A model generated the notes under the pieces. The model was not told the origin of the DNA, ran no database searches, and saw only the letters and a program-made list of their open reading frames with translations. From Methylobacterium sp. FF17 (GTDB lineage Bacteria; Pseudomonadota; Alphaproteobacteria; Rhizobiales; Beijerinckiaceae): a DNA stretch of 64,000 bases. How positions within the stretch are numbered: position 1 is the first letter of the stretch; each line of letters begins with the position of its first letter. The position numbers and the translations under genes were made by a program. Of the stretch, positions 35,825 through 44,805 are shown in pieces. The stretch is from assembly GCF_025813715.1 (NCBI RefSeq), contig NZ_CP107532.1, positions 186,001 to 250,000 on the forward strand. Reading direction: 5' to 3'.

Positions 35825-38800
35825 CTACACGGTACGGGGATCATTCGGCCGGCTCGCGGACCTCCGAGGGGGCCGGCCAGTTTCGGGCGAGGCGGCCGAA
35901 CACGCCGGCATCGGCCCAGGCCTGGCGGGAGCCGACGACGTAGAGGTTCTCCTGGGCTCGGGTCGCCGCGACGTTGAGGATGTTCGGCGGTCCCCCCGCC
36001 CACCCGCCCACCCGCGCGCGCCGCGCTGGGTCGGCATCGGCGCCCCGAGGACGAGGATCACGCTGTCGGCCTCGCGGCCCTGGACGGTGTGGATCGTGCC
36101 GACGCGCTCGCGCGTCCAGCGATAGGGGTCCATTGTCCAGCGGGACAGTACCCCGGCCGCCGTGATGCGTTCGCGCAGGCGCTGGGCCACGATGAGGAAC
36201 GGGCTGATCACGTAGAGATCGACGGCCGGTACTTCGGCCGCCGACAGGCGACGCAACATGTCGATCACGGCGACGCCCTCGGCGTCCGACCACTTGTCCT
36301 CGGTCCGCCCGCCGGTGACGTCGACCCAGTGCGATCCCCCCAGGACGTCCCGGATGACGGACGCCCGGCGCGGCGTCGCGTGGACCATCAGGCCCTGGTA
36401 GGCGACCTCGTTCGAGAGGGTGAACATCGGATCGGCGCAGCGCCGGTGGACCAGCAGGGGGAAGCCGACCCGCACGGAGCCGACGGTCTGGCGGAACTCG
36501 GCGACGTAGGTGGCGGAGGCGTCTGCGACCGCCTGCACCGAGGCCTTGGGGGCGTTCCAGCGGCCGGGATCGATTCCGAAATCGGCGCAGATGGTCTCGG
36601 AGAGCTCGGTCGGCAGGGACGTCACCGGCTCGATCTGCAGGGGGTCGCCGACGACGACGGCGCGTCGTGTCCGCGTGATCGCCCCGATGGCGGCCTGGGG
36701 CACGGCCTGGCCCGCCTCGTCGACGAGGAGCCAGCCCAGCGTCTCGGGCGGCAGGTAGCCGAGCATGCGGGTGACCGAGGCGAAGGTGGTCGAGACGACA
36801 GGGACCACGAGGAACAGGGTGGCCCAGAGGTCGGGCATGTGCGGCTTGGTCTTGGGCTGCCAGGCGTTCCGGCCGATGAGCGCCTTGAATAGGTTCTCCA
36901 GGTTGCTCCGGATGGGCTCCGCCGCCGCATCGATGAAGGCCTTGTGGAGCGCCAGGGCGAGTTCGAACACACGGTCGCGCTGGCGGTGGGCGGCCATGTC
37001 GAGCCATGGCGCCGCCTTCTGGACGGTGTCCCGATCCCTTGCGAAGAACGCCGCGTCGACGATGCCGGTGCCGCAGCGTGTTCGCATGAGCTTCACCCGA
37101 GCCTCGGCAGTATCACGGGCGGCGGTCGCGGCCCGGAGGGCCTCCTTGCCCGAGGCCTTGGAAGCCTCGGCCTCGCGCAGCCGGTGCCGGGTACGATCCG
37201 CCTCGCCGAACGCCCGGCGTTTCTCGGCGTCGGCCCTGTCGACGGCCTTGGAGAGTTGCGCGTCGCTCGTCGCCCAGTCCTTGGCAGAGGTCGTCCGGAA
37301 GACGCGCGCTAACAGGCCGGGCCGACGCGGGGCATGGCCCGCCCGGGCCTGATGGGCGCGGTCCCGGGCCTGCGATGCGACGGCGGCCGCATCCGTCGCC
37401 TCGCGGTGTTCCCGTTCGCTCGTGGCCGCCCCGGCATCCGCCCCGGCGACCGCCCGACGCGCCTCGTTGACCGCGTCGCGCAATCGGGGAAGGGTGCCGA
37501 CGACCTTGCGGGCGGCCTCGATCTCGGCGAGGAAGTCGCGGACCCGGGTCACCTCCTCCGTGAAGGCCGTGCGGGCCTCGCGCCAGCGCTTGAGCGCGTC
37601 CGTGCGATTGCGCGGCGGGTTTTCGCGCTCGACCACGACGGGGCGCCGCCTGCGCTTGCGGGTCGAGTCCGCGGGGTCGGGCTCCTCGATCCATTGCGGA
37701 CTTCCGGCGGCCTCGGCGAGGTAGGCGCGCAATCCCTTGTCCGGGTCGATCCACATCGCCTCCCGGAAGGTGAAGCGGTTCGAGGCGTTCCCGAGCACGG
37801 CGGCGATCAGGCCCCAGGCCTCGACGTCGCCAGAGACGTTGTCCGCGACCGTCTTGAAGTAGCGCAGGCCGGTGGCGTCGTCGGCGATGGCTTTGAGGGC
37901 CGGCAGTTCGCGGCTGACGTTCTCGACGGCCTTGTTGTTCGAGGAGGCGACCAGCATCTCGAAGCCGCGCAGGCGGAGGTCGACCCTATGGACCGGGACG
38001 GTCGCGGTGCCGATCCTCGGCCGGTACCCGGATGCGGGAAACGCCTTCTCGGGATCGTCGAAGCCGCACATCGCCCCGGCACGCCGAACGACGAGCGAGG
38101 CGACCATGTCCCGCAGGAGCGTGGTCTTGCCGGTGCCGGGCGGCCCGTTGACGGGAAACAGGTCGACGCCTTCCAGGTCGGACATCGCGAGGTTCACGGC
38201 GCCCTGCTGGAGCAGGACGAGGGGATGGCGTCCGGCCGCGGGCCATCGGCCGATAGGGAACCGCGCCGGCGCCACCGCGGCGGCGATGACGGTGTCGTCG
38301 GCCAGGACGTCCTTGCGGGCCTTCGGCTTGTCGATGCCGAGGTATCGGCGGAGGTTTGTCGTGGTCTTGCCTTCGACGACCTGGCGGCGGGCGCTCGCCA
38401 GGTCTTCCAGGTAGAAGCTGCCGAGAAGGGGGGCGTCGGGCGGGTCCTGCGCCATCCAGTAGTGGTAGACCCTCATCGCAAAGGAGGGTGGCTCGATCAG
38501 GCTCGAATGCAGGCCCAACTCCGAGACCAGCCAATCGAATGCGGCCCGGATCGCACGCCCGTCGAGGGGAACGGGTTTTCCGTCGTCGCCGGCGCGGCGG
38601 ATGCGGCGGTCGAGGCCTTCGTTCAGGCGCGTCTCGGCCTCCGGCCATCGCCCGAGCCCGACGAGGTCCCGCCGCAGGGCGAGGGGCAGGCCCCAGGCGA
38701 AGCTGGAGATAGCCGTCGCCTCGCCCTCCGCCACCGGCACGCCGGCCTTGTCGAGGGTCACGGTCGCGATGGCCGCGAGCCCGGCGGCACCGCGACGGTC

Positions 38801-39403
38801 CTGGTTCTTGTCGACGAAGACCGACAGCAGGGCGTTCGTGGCCTCGTCCATGCGGATCGCGCCGAGGACCACCTGATAGAACAGTTGCTTCTGGGGCCTC
38901 GCCCTCTCGCCCGGTGGTTGCCAGGGCATGGATTGGGTGATGTCGGCGATGCGTCGCTGGTCCCCGTCCGCCATGTCGGCCGGCTTCCGGTAGGTCATCG
39001 GCGAGAGCACCTCCAAGGCCGTCCAGGCCGAGAGGATGTCCTCGGGGCGGTCGCGGACGGGTCGAGAGGTCGGTTGCGGTCCCGGCCTCGTCCAAGGCGG
39101 CGGCTCGCTGTCGAGACGCGACGTCGATGCCGTCGGCTCGTCTTCGGGCGGTGGCGATGGACGTGCACCTGCTGAGTTCGACCCCGCCGCGGCTTCCTCG
39201 CCGGCGCCACGTCGCCTCTGCCGGCCAGGCTCGCGGTTCGGGTTCGCGAGGGCCTTCTCGACCTTTGTGCGGAGCTTTTCGGCGCTAGGCGTCGTGCGAT
39301 GACCCAGTTCCGCCAAGAGCGCATCGAGGATGTCCCGGTCATCCTTCGTGGCTTCGAACACGCGTTCGAGGTCGGTCACGCGCAACGGCTGATAGGGTCT
39401 CAT
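35825..39403 (-). CDS. Upf1-like superfamily 1 helicase with coiled-coil insert (3' frameshift)
   Basis: A protein of about 1190 residues. Residues 1-120 hold a charged, Pro-rich linker; the helicase begins near 400 with Walker A NGPPGTGKTTLL (GPPGTGKT 420-427). A long Ala/Arg/Glu-rich insert (about 600-810) is likely coiled coil. Motif II is LLVDEAGQA, motif III VVVGDPLQIEPV, and motif V VGTIHTVQGREADSVIL. The expected motif VI, NVAATRAQENLYVVG, lies in a different frame that ends at 35841, so there is a frameshift between about 35992 and 36021 in a G/C repeat tract; the predicted tail after GARGWAGG is not native. Such helicases are frequent in defence islands. Faces the lipase operon in the same direction with a 360-base gap. 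Confidence 0.8.
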   Translation of the reverse strand: MRPYQPLRVTDLERVFEATKDDRDILDALLAELGHRTTPSAEKLRTKVEKALANPNREPGRQRRRGAGEEAAAGSNSAGARPSPPPEDEPTASTSRLDSEPPPWTRPGPQPTSRPVRDRPEDILSAWTALEVLSPMTYRKPADMADGDQRRIADITQSMPWQPPGERARPQKQLFYQVVLGAIRMDEATNALLSVFVDKNQDRRGAAGLAAIATVTLDKAGVPVAEGEATAISSFAWGLPLALRRDLVGLGRWPEAETRLNEGLDRRIRRAGDDGKPVPLDGRAIRAAFDWLVSELGLHSSLIEPPSFAMRVYHYWMAQDPPDAPLLGSFYLEDLASARRQVVEGKTTTNLRRYLGIDKPKARKDVLADDTVIAAAVAPARFPIGRWPAAGRHPLVLLQQGAVNLAMSDLEGVDLFPVNGPPGTGKTTLLRDMVASLVVRRAGAMCGFDDPEKAFPASGYRPRIGTATVPVHRVDLRLRGFEMLVASSNNKAVENVSRELPALKAIADDATGLRYFKTVADNVSGDVEAWGLIAAVLGNASNRFTFREAMWIDPDKGLRAYLAEAAGSPQWIEEPDPADSTRKRRRRPVVVERENPPRNRTDALKRWREARTAFTEEVTRVRDFLAEIEAARKVVGTLPRLRDAVNEARRAVAGADAGAATSEREHREATDAAAVASQARDRAHQARAGHAPRRPGLLARVFRTTSAKDWATSDAQLSKAVDRADAEKRRAFGEADRTRHRLREAEASKASGKEALRAATAARDTAEARVKLMRTRCGTGIVDAAFFARDRDTVQKAAPWLDMAAHRQRDRVFELALALHKAFIDAAAEPIRSNLENLFKALIGRNAWQPKTKPHMPDLWATLFLVVPVVSTTFASVTRMLGYLPPETLGWLLVDEAGQAVPQAAIGAITRTRRAVVVGDPLQIEPVTSLPTELSETICADFGIDPGRWNAPKASVQAVADASATYVAEFRQTVGSVRVGFPLLVHRRCADPMFTLSNEVAYQGLMVHATPRRASVIRDVLGGSHWVDVTGGRTEDKWSDAEGVAVIDMLRRLSAAEVPAVDLYVISPFLIVAQRLRERITAAGVLSRWTMDPYRWTRERVGTIHTVQGREADSVILVLGAPMPTQRGARGWAGGRGDRRTSSTSRRPEPRRTSTSSAPARPGPMPACSAASPETGRPPRRSASRPNDPRTV

Positions 39404-39533
39404 CTTTTTCCCGACTTGGAATCGTTAACGGCATTTTCCGGGTCGGCTCATCCGGTGTCCAGCGAATGCTTCCCTCGCTCCCGGCGGACATGATCCTCGA
39501 TTGCTCCGGCATGTCGTCGAGGTGACCGCTTCT

Positions 39534-40910
39534 TCACGTCTCGACCCCAGCCTTGAAGGTCATTCCGTTCCCGGCCAGCGAGGCCTCGGTCCGGGTCTGG
39601 CGCTCCCATGCCAGGATCAGGGCGTCCGCCGCCCGGAGGTCTTTGGAGGAGGCCCCGGCGACCGTCAGGCGGTGGGGGCCCAGCATCCAGGTCTCGCCCG
39701 CCCGGCACACGCTGGGCTCGTCCGTCACCTGGATGTCGCGCGCCTCCTCCTCCTCCTCGGGCGGCGGCGCCAGGACTGCGGCGTAGTCCTGCACCTCCTG
39801 CTCGGAGAACCCGATGTCGAGGAGCGACAGGTCGAACTCGAACTCCCCGGCCTGGATCGCCTCCTCGATGAAGGCGAGCTGTTCCGCCACGACCCTGTCG
39901 TTCCACCCCGAGTTCAGGGCGACCTTGTTGTCGGCGAGCACGAGGGCGGCGCGCTGCGCATCGCTCAAGCCCGGGCGGCGGATCACCGGGACCTCGGCCA
40001 TCTTGAGGCGCTTGGCCGCCTCCAGGCGCCCGCGGCCCGCGATGATGGTGTCGTGCTCGTCCACGATGAGCGGGACGAGGAAGCCGAACTGCCCGATCAG
40101 CGCGACGAGTTGGGCGATCTGGTCCTCGCCGTGCGTACGTGCGTTGGCCGCGTACGCAGTCAGGGTGCGCACCGCGACGAGTTCGGTCCGCGCGTACCGG
40201 TTCGGACCCTCGGTGCGCACCGACAAGCCGTTGTCAGTCATGGGAAACCCCGAGGTGCGTACCCAAACGATTTCTGTGTGACTCCGTCGCCCTTGCGCCC
40301 ATGCGACCTCCGGGATCGGCGCATCCGGGAAGGACCCGTGACGGGGGGCCTGGCCGACGATTCGATGACCCGTCGCCTGCTCGACGGCGCCGTGCGCACC
40401 TCGGCGGTGGTCGAAGGTACGCACCACCCGGTCGACGAGCGCGCTATCGAGGTCGAGCTCCCCGTCCGCGCACTTGACGACCCGCCTGTTGGGGCTGGCC
40501 TCGGGCACGGCATGGGCGACGGCCTGGCATGCGGCCTCGACGGTCATGCCGGCGTGCACCAGCGCCACGATGGCGAGGGCGGGGGATCGGGACAGGCCTG
40601 CGTGGCAGTGGACCAGGATGCGCTGCGGGGCGCGCTCGTGGAGGAAGCTGAGGAATCGGCGCACATGGAACCGCGTGCAGGCCTCGATGCCCCGGCGGTT
40701 CAGGCTGCCATCGAAGCTGGTGGTGCCGTCCCATTCCGCGTCGTTGAAGGACAGGCGAAGGTGGGGCACGCCGGGAAGCGGCTGGACGGGCCAAGCCGGG
40801 CTGTGGACTGACACGACGGCATCGGGGTGCCAGGCATCGAGAGCGCGTCGAGCGAGGACGTGGAGACCTGCACGGGGCGCCTTCCGGAAAGGCGGGGGCC
40901 CGGTACGCAA
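39534..40910 (-). CDS. dual-specificity-type phosphatase fused to a ParB-like domain
   Basis: One uninterrupted frame of 458 codons with two modules. Residues 1-190: a cysteine-dependent phosphatase with general acid region FNDAEWD (Asp57) and P-loop HCHAGLSRSP (Cys102, Arg108, a perfect HCx5R). Residues 224-458: a ParB/sulfiredoxin-like domain (NARTHGEDQIAQLVALIGQF, IIAGRGRLEAAKRLKM, VIRRPGLSDAQRAALVLADN), as found at the front of phage ParB-methyltransferases, but the methylase part with its DPPY motif is missing. ATG 40241 is an internal start that would give the ParB part alone (235 residues), so this may be two genes that have lost the stop between them rather than a functional fusion. 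Confidence 0.7.
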   Translation of the reverse strand: MRTGPPPFRKAPRAGLHVLARRALDAWHPDAVVSVHSPAWPVQPLPGVPHLRLSFNDAEWDGTTSFDGSLNRRGIEACTRFHVRRFLSFLHERAPQRILVHCHAGLSRSPALAIVALVHAGMTVEAACQAVAHAVPEASPNRRVVKCADGELDLDSALVDRVVRTFDHRRGAHGAVEQATGHRIVGQAPRHGSFPDAPIPEVAWAQGRRSHTEIVWVRTSGFPMTDNGLSVRTEGPNRYARTELVAVRTLTAYAANARTHGEDQIAQLVALIGQFGFLVPLIVDEHDTIIAGRGRLEAAKRLKMAEVPVIRRPGLSDAQRAALVLADNKVALNSGWNDRVVAEQLAFIEEAIQAGEFEFDLSLLDIGFSEQEVQDYAAVLAPPPEEEEEARDIQVTDEPSVCRAGETWMLGPHRLTVAGASSKDLRAADALILAWERQTRTEASLAGNGMTFKAGVET

Positions 40911-40955
40911 CGCGCGGGCCCCCAGTTGCCATGTTCCGCACCCCTCGTTGAAAGG

Positions 40956-40984
40956 GCACGCTCTACCGTGGTTGGTAGGCGTGC
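40956..40984 (-). terminator. possible stem-loop terminator
   Basis: GCACGC (40956-40961) pairs with GCGTGC (40979-40984) and CTACC with GGTAG inside, loop GTGGTT. It lies 20 bases beyond the stop of the minus-strand hypothetical gene. There is no long T-run, so it is only a weak terminator candidate. Confidence 0.35.
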
Positions 40985-41003
40985 ATCCCGCTATTCCCGG
41001 ACC

Positions 41004-41393
41004 TCAGGCGGCGAGGCCGAGGCGGTCGACCAAGGCCTGTCGCGCACCGGCGGCAGGGATGTTGCGGCCCTCCACCATGATGGCCATCGCCTCTCCGACG
41101 ACTTGCTTCAGGGTGACGTTGAGGAAGTCCATCGAGCCCTGCTCCCGGATGCGCGCCGGAATTCCGGCGCGCATGATGACCGTGGCCAGGGCCTGAGCCA
41201 GCGCGCTGTCGACGGATCGGGGATCAGGCAGGCCCGCATCCCGGCGCTTGGCTCGCTCCCGACGCTTGCGATCCGCAGCGTCCCGACGGGTGCGGGCCCT
41301 CTCGGCCGAGGGGTTCTCGATGGGTGTGGGCACGCTCGCACCCGGGACGGGGAAGTGCGTTAGCATTCTCGCGACGTCGTAGGCGGTGGTCAT
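41004..41393 (-). CDS. hypothetical protein, phage/plasmid region
   Basis: A 129-residue protein starting at ATG 41393 (MTTAYDVARMLTHFPVPG). The middle is very basic (ERARTRRDAADRKRRERAKR), a possible nucleic-acid-binding helix; the C-terminal half is helical (SALAQALATVIMRAGIPARI, VGEAMAIMVEG). I do not recognise the family. It lies between the ParB-fusion gene and the polymerase-like gene, all on the minus strand, which suggests one replication/maintenance module. Confidence 0.55.
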   Translation of the reverse strand: MTTAYDVARMLTHFPVPGASVPTPIENPSAERARTRRDAADRKRRERAKRRDAGLPDPRSVDSALAQALATVIMRAGIPARIREQGSMDFLNVTLKQVVGEAMAIMVEGRNIPAAGARQALVDRLGLAA

Positions 41394-41580
41394 GATGGCG
41401 GGCTCCGAGGAGGACCCCACCATGATCGCCGGGCACACGCATGGCACAAGGACGCGTCACACATGAACCATCGGGCGCGCCGACCGATGAAGCCCCCAAC
41501 AAATCCAACGTCTTCAACCACCATTTCACCAACACGGGTGGGTGAAATCCGTTGGTCAAATGGGCATGCGCTGCGCCGCC

Positions 41581-41630
41581 TCAGGGCATGACCCTGACAT
41601 GAAAGAACCCCCCACCTTGAGGGTGAGGGG
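41581..41630 (-). terminator. two stem-loops downstream of the polymerase-like gene
   Basis: TCAGGG-CATGA-CCCTGA (41581-41597) is a perfect hairpin, and CCCCCCACC-TTGA-GGGTGAGGGG (41608-41630) a second with one mismatch. Read on the minus strand, the second is followed by TTCTTTC, so it can terminate transcription from the polymerase-like gene, whose stop is at 41705. Confidence 0.5.
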
Positions 41631-41704
41631 TCCATCGAGGTTGTGGTGCAACGCCGAGCCCGAGAGCCCCCATATATTAGCAGAGCGCTCGCAATAGACA
41701 ACGC

Positions 41705-43789
41705 CTATCTGAACGCCTGTCGGGCCAGCATGCGCTTTCTTTCGTCGCTGAGGGCCCTCACCCTGTCGGCCAGCGCGCCGACGTTGGCGATGCGTTCCTC
41801 GCGCGACATCGTCGACCATGCCTTGGTCGGAGCCGGAACCGGAGCGCTGGGCCCGTTCGTGGAAGACAGGGACGCAGGGATAGCCTCGACCCTCGCTTGC
41901 GGGGGACGAGCAGGACGCAGCGCAGGGACGGGCGCCACGGCCTCCTGCCTCACGGGTGCGGGGGAATCTACCCTGGATGGGGGACGTGCCCAGCTGCTCC
42001 CCACAGGAGCAGGAGGGGGCGGAGATTCCCTCAGGAGCGCAGCGGCGTCAGCGGCGGCCTTGGCCTCGGCCCGCACCTGTCTGAGGGCGACCTGGAGGAA
42101 GGCCGGGAAGGGTGTGGGGGCGGAGGAAGGGGGAACGTCAGGGACGGGTGCGGGCGGAGCAAGAGGGGTCGGAGAAGGGGTAGCCAGGACCACGGGGCGG
42201 AGAGAAGGACGACGGGGCGGAGCAACTCTCACCTGTACGACGGGGCGGAACGGGGCCTCCGGAGAGGGGGTGGCCAGAAGGGACGGAGCAAACCCCGAAG
42301 CCTTCGGCAAGCGGCTCTCCTTCCCCTCAGGGAGCGGGGCGGTCACCCCGGCGGCAGGACAGCTCACGGGCTCCGCAAAAGGGGTCTCCAAGACGGATAG
42401 GGTATTCCCCTGCCCCTCCGGAGAAGGGGCGATCTCGGGCTCCGCAGGAGAGGTCTCCCCCAGGGAAGGAAGGACACCCACGACCCCCGGGACCACCCCC
42501 AAGGGGGTATATCGGATCGTTTGGTCCGAACTCCTTAGAAAGACTGGTGAAAAGGTCGAAATCGTTTGAGCCATCACGTCCCCCATTATGGCGGTCACCG
42601 CGACGCCTTTGGAACCCGGTGCGATGAACGAGTCGTGCACGGGCAGGACGCCGATCTGGGCGGCCCGACACCGCTTCATCACTTCGTGCGCCATGCCGGA
42701 ATCGATGTTCATGAGCTTGATGCCGGCATCGCTCCCGATGTCGTCGGCGATGAGGGGATTGGCCGCCTGCACGGCCTCGACGATGCGCCTCGTCTCCGCG
42801 GGCCCATAGACCCATACGGGCTCGCCATCCTCGTCCATCTCGTACCGCTTCTCCAGCAGCGCGCCGATGCCCTTCGGGATCGTCTTGGCGTTGAGCACGA
42901 CGTTGAGCGCCAGTTTTCCGGCGTCCCGATGCCATGCTTTCGTGACGTACGGATCATGCTGGAGGACGTGGCCGCGCATGGCGTACAGGAGCCGCGGATG
43001 AATGGCCGAGAAGTCCGGCTCGATGGCCAGCTCGCCGTTGATTAGGAGCTCGGCCCTCCTGGACTTGGGCAGGCTCTGCCACCATCCGTACCAGCGTCCG
43101 TGCCGGTCCCAGCGTCCACGCCCATACACCCGGTAGACCGCGGGGGTTGGGGTGGGCCTGACGCACGTCCAGGTCTCGCCGTTCCGCTTGACCTTCCGCG
43201 CATGAAGGTGGTGCGCCGAGCGCCTCCAGTCCTCGGGGTTGGCCTTAGGGCTGATTCCGACCTCGATGCCGCCGAGATAGCTATTGATGTCCTCGACCTC
43301 GGCCACGAGGCGCCGGGTCAGCGCTGTCTCGCGGTAGTTGATGCGGGTGCCATCCTCGTCCTTCAGGACCAGGGGGCAGCGGGTGCCGACGTATGACAGG
43401 TCGACGCCTTCCGCGAGGGACATGAGCAGGTCCGTAGCGATCATGCGGCTTTGGTGGCCGTGGGTCAGGTGTGAGCCGGGCTTGCTCCTCATCTCCTCGA
43501 TCAGGCCGGCCTCGGCGATCTCGGCGACGGCAAGCCTGACGTTTGAGTAGGAGTAGTCCGTGCCTTCGTACCGGCCTTCGGCGGCGTAGAAATCCCGCGA
43601 GCGGGAATACGAGACCCACGGCCGGTCGGAATCGCCGGCGAGGACGAGGGATGCCAGGACCGAGTTGCGGGCCCGGCGGTAGGACGAGCGACCGAGTTCA
43701 GTGAGGCCGGCGGCGGAGGCGAGGTCGTCCGTGGCGCGCCAATGGAAATCGAGGGCGCGGGCATCAAGACAACGGGGGTCGAACGACAT
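41705..43789 (-). CDS. protein with a family A DNA polymerase-like palm domain
   Basis: A 694-residue protein not obviously in a named family. Residues 80-120 look like a winged helix. Residues 250-400 carry, in order, counterparts of the three Pol I palm/finger motifs: motif A IEPDFSAIHPRLLYAMRG (Asp259; compare DYSQIELR), motif B HRDAGKLALNVVLNA (Arg288, Lys292) and motif C VLPVHDSFIAP (His385-Asp386; compare VHDE), with the helix MNIDSGMAHEVMKRC before motif C as in Pol I. There is no 3'-5' or 5'-3' exonuclease domain. Residues 430-640 are Pro-rich and low-complexity, and a charged helix ends the protein. It could replicate a phage or plasmid. The second metal ligand at motif C is Asp386, with Ser in place of the Glu. 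Confidence 0.6.
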   Translation of the reverse strand: MSFDPRCLDARALDFHWRATDDLASAAGLTELGRSSYRRARNSVLASLVLAGDSDRPWVSYSRSRDFYAAEGRYEGTDYSYSNVRLAVAEIAEAGLIEEMRSKPGSHLTHGHQSRMIATDLLMSLAEGVDLSYVGTRCPLVLKDEDGTRINYRETALTRRLVAEVEDINSYLGGIEVGISPKANPEDWRRSAHHLHARKVKRNGETWTCVRPTPTPAVYRVYGRGRWDRHGRWYGWWQSLPKSRRAELLINGELAIEPDFSAIHPRLLYAMRGHVLQHDPYVTKAWHRDAGKLALNVVLNAKTIPKGIGALLEKRYEMDEDGEPVWVYGPAETRRIVEAVQAANPLIADDIGSDAGIKLMNIDSGMAHEVMKRCRAAQIGVLPVHDSFIAPGSKGVAVTAIMGDVMAQTISTFSPVFLRSSDQTIRYTPLGVVPGVVGVLPSLGETSPAEPEIAPSPEGQGNTLSVLETPFAEPVSCPAAGVTAPLPEGKESRLPKASGFAPSLLATPSPEAPFRPVVQVRVAPPRRPSLRPVVLATPSPTPLAPPAPVPDVPPSSAPTPFPAFLQVALRQVRAEAKAAADAAALLRESPPPPAPVGSSWARPPSRVDSPAPVRQEAVAPVPALRPARPPQARVEAIPASLSSTNGPSAPVPAPTKAWSTMSREERIANVGALADRVRALSDERKRMLARQAFR

Positions 43790-43930
43790 GCGGGAGGGGC
43801 TCTCTGGCCCGCGACAGGCACCACACCGACGCGGGACAGGCGATGGTCACCCCGGATTTGCCCTTTTACCAGACGGCCTTAGCTACCCCTTGACGCTCTC
43901 GGCGGTGCGAGGGTCAGCATGGGACCTCAT

Positions 43931-43982
43931 GGGCCGATTTGGCGATCTGAGCCATGGGAGATGGGCTCGTTTCAATCGGCCC
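43931..43982. repeat. stem-loop 1 in the divergent region
   Basis: GGGCCGATT (43931-43939) and AATCGGCCC (43974-43982) are perfect 9-base arms. Inside, GAGCC and GGCTC pair again around CATGGGAGAT, so the element is a nested hairpin. It lies about 140 bases upstream of the polymerase-like gene. Confidence 0.6.
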
Positions 43983-44082
43983 TAAGAATCCAACCACCCA
44001 TCCTGCGAGGTGCCTGGCGAGGCTGCCAGTGGCCATCATTGGGAAAAAGTATATTCGCAGTCTCAAATGGCGGATCAGACCG

Positions 44083-44146
44083 CCCATGCGCCAAACGCTG
44101 GCTGCCTCATGGGAAGCCATGGGGCAGCCAGCGTTTGGCGCATGGG
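44083..44146. repeat. stem-loop 2 with 24-bp perfect arms
   Basis: Two perfect 24-base arms (44083-44106 and 44123-44146, cores AAACGCTGGCTGCC and GGCAGCCAGCGTTT) enclose a 16-base loop in which CATGG and CCATG pair again. A stem this long in a divergent promoter region is not a terminator. The stretch 43790-44358 holds no gene; besides the two stem-loops, TTGGGCA (44246-44252) and TGCCCAA (44292-44298) form a spaced inverted repeat near the start of the next gene. Confidence 0.75.
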
Positions 44147-44358
44147 GTCACAGGACGGGGGATTCGGACCTCGCATGCCGTCCGGCCGGATGGGCCGGTC
44201 AACCTTGACGTCGGCCAGCCCTAACGAGCTGGTAGCCCTAAAGAATTGGGCATACCAGATTTTGTGGTTGCAAGCCCCGATGGCACAATTCTGCCCAACG
44301 AATCCTGCGGAGGATTCGACCGGTCCCAACGCGGACCTTGCCTGTGGGGGCATCCACC

Positions 44359-44664
44359 GTGTTCGACGACACCTTTGACACCCTGACCGAAAACCCGCGC
44401 GCCGGGCAGATCCGCCCCCGGCCCTGCGCCACCGACGATTACCTCAACGACAAGGCCGACATCCTGGACCTCATCCGCAGGCGCATCGCCGAGCGGGAAC
44501 TTGAGCCCAAGGACATCCGGAAGACCATCAAGGGCTGGCGCCCGGAAGAGCACTGCCGCGTCACGAGCGGGTTTTACGACTGCGACATCAGCCAGCGCCG
44601 CGCCTACCAGCTCGCGGCCGCCGTCGGGCTCAGGCGGACGAAGTCGCTCCCCTGGGGCCTCTGA
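44359..44664 (+). CDS. hypothetical protein at the head of the lysis region
   Basis: About 101 residues from GTG 44359 (VFDDTFDTLTENPRAG), with GTGGGGG nine bases upstream; a longer TTG start at 44338 is possible. The middle is charged and helical (DKADILDLIRRRIAERELEP) and the end reads SGFYDCDISQRRAYQLAAAV, which resembles a helix-turn-helix. I do not know the family. It is the first plus-strand gene after the stem-loop region and may be an early regulator. Confidence 0.5.
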   Translation: MFDDTFDTLTENPRAGQIRPRPCATDDYLNDKADILDLIRRRIAERELEPKDIRKTIKGWRPEEHCRVTSGFYDCDISQRRAYQLAAAVGLRRTKSLPWGL

Positions 44665-44805
44665 AATCGTCGGCCATCGCGGAACCACCCGGTGACCATG
44701 TGTTGGCGGATGCACGGCCGGGCGGTCCCCTAGGATCACGGTGCACCCCGGCGATCTGCCCCCAGCCTCCTCATCGGAGCGCCGTCCTCGATCCCCCGAG
44801 ACGGC

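Noticed and set aside
37334..39175. 613-codon open frame antisense to the helicase
   Set aside because: Shadow frame without domain features; the helicase motifs are on the minus strand.
43931..44146. CRISPR array
   Set aside because: The repeats are inverted arms of two different hairpins, not direct repeats with regular spacers.
44083..44146. Rho-independent terminator
   Set aside because: The hairpin lies between divergent genes and has no T-run; neither gene ends there.
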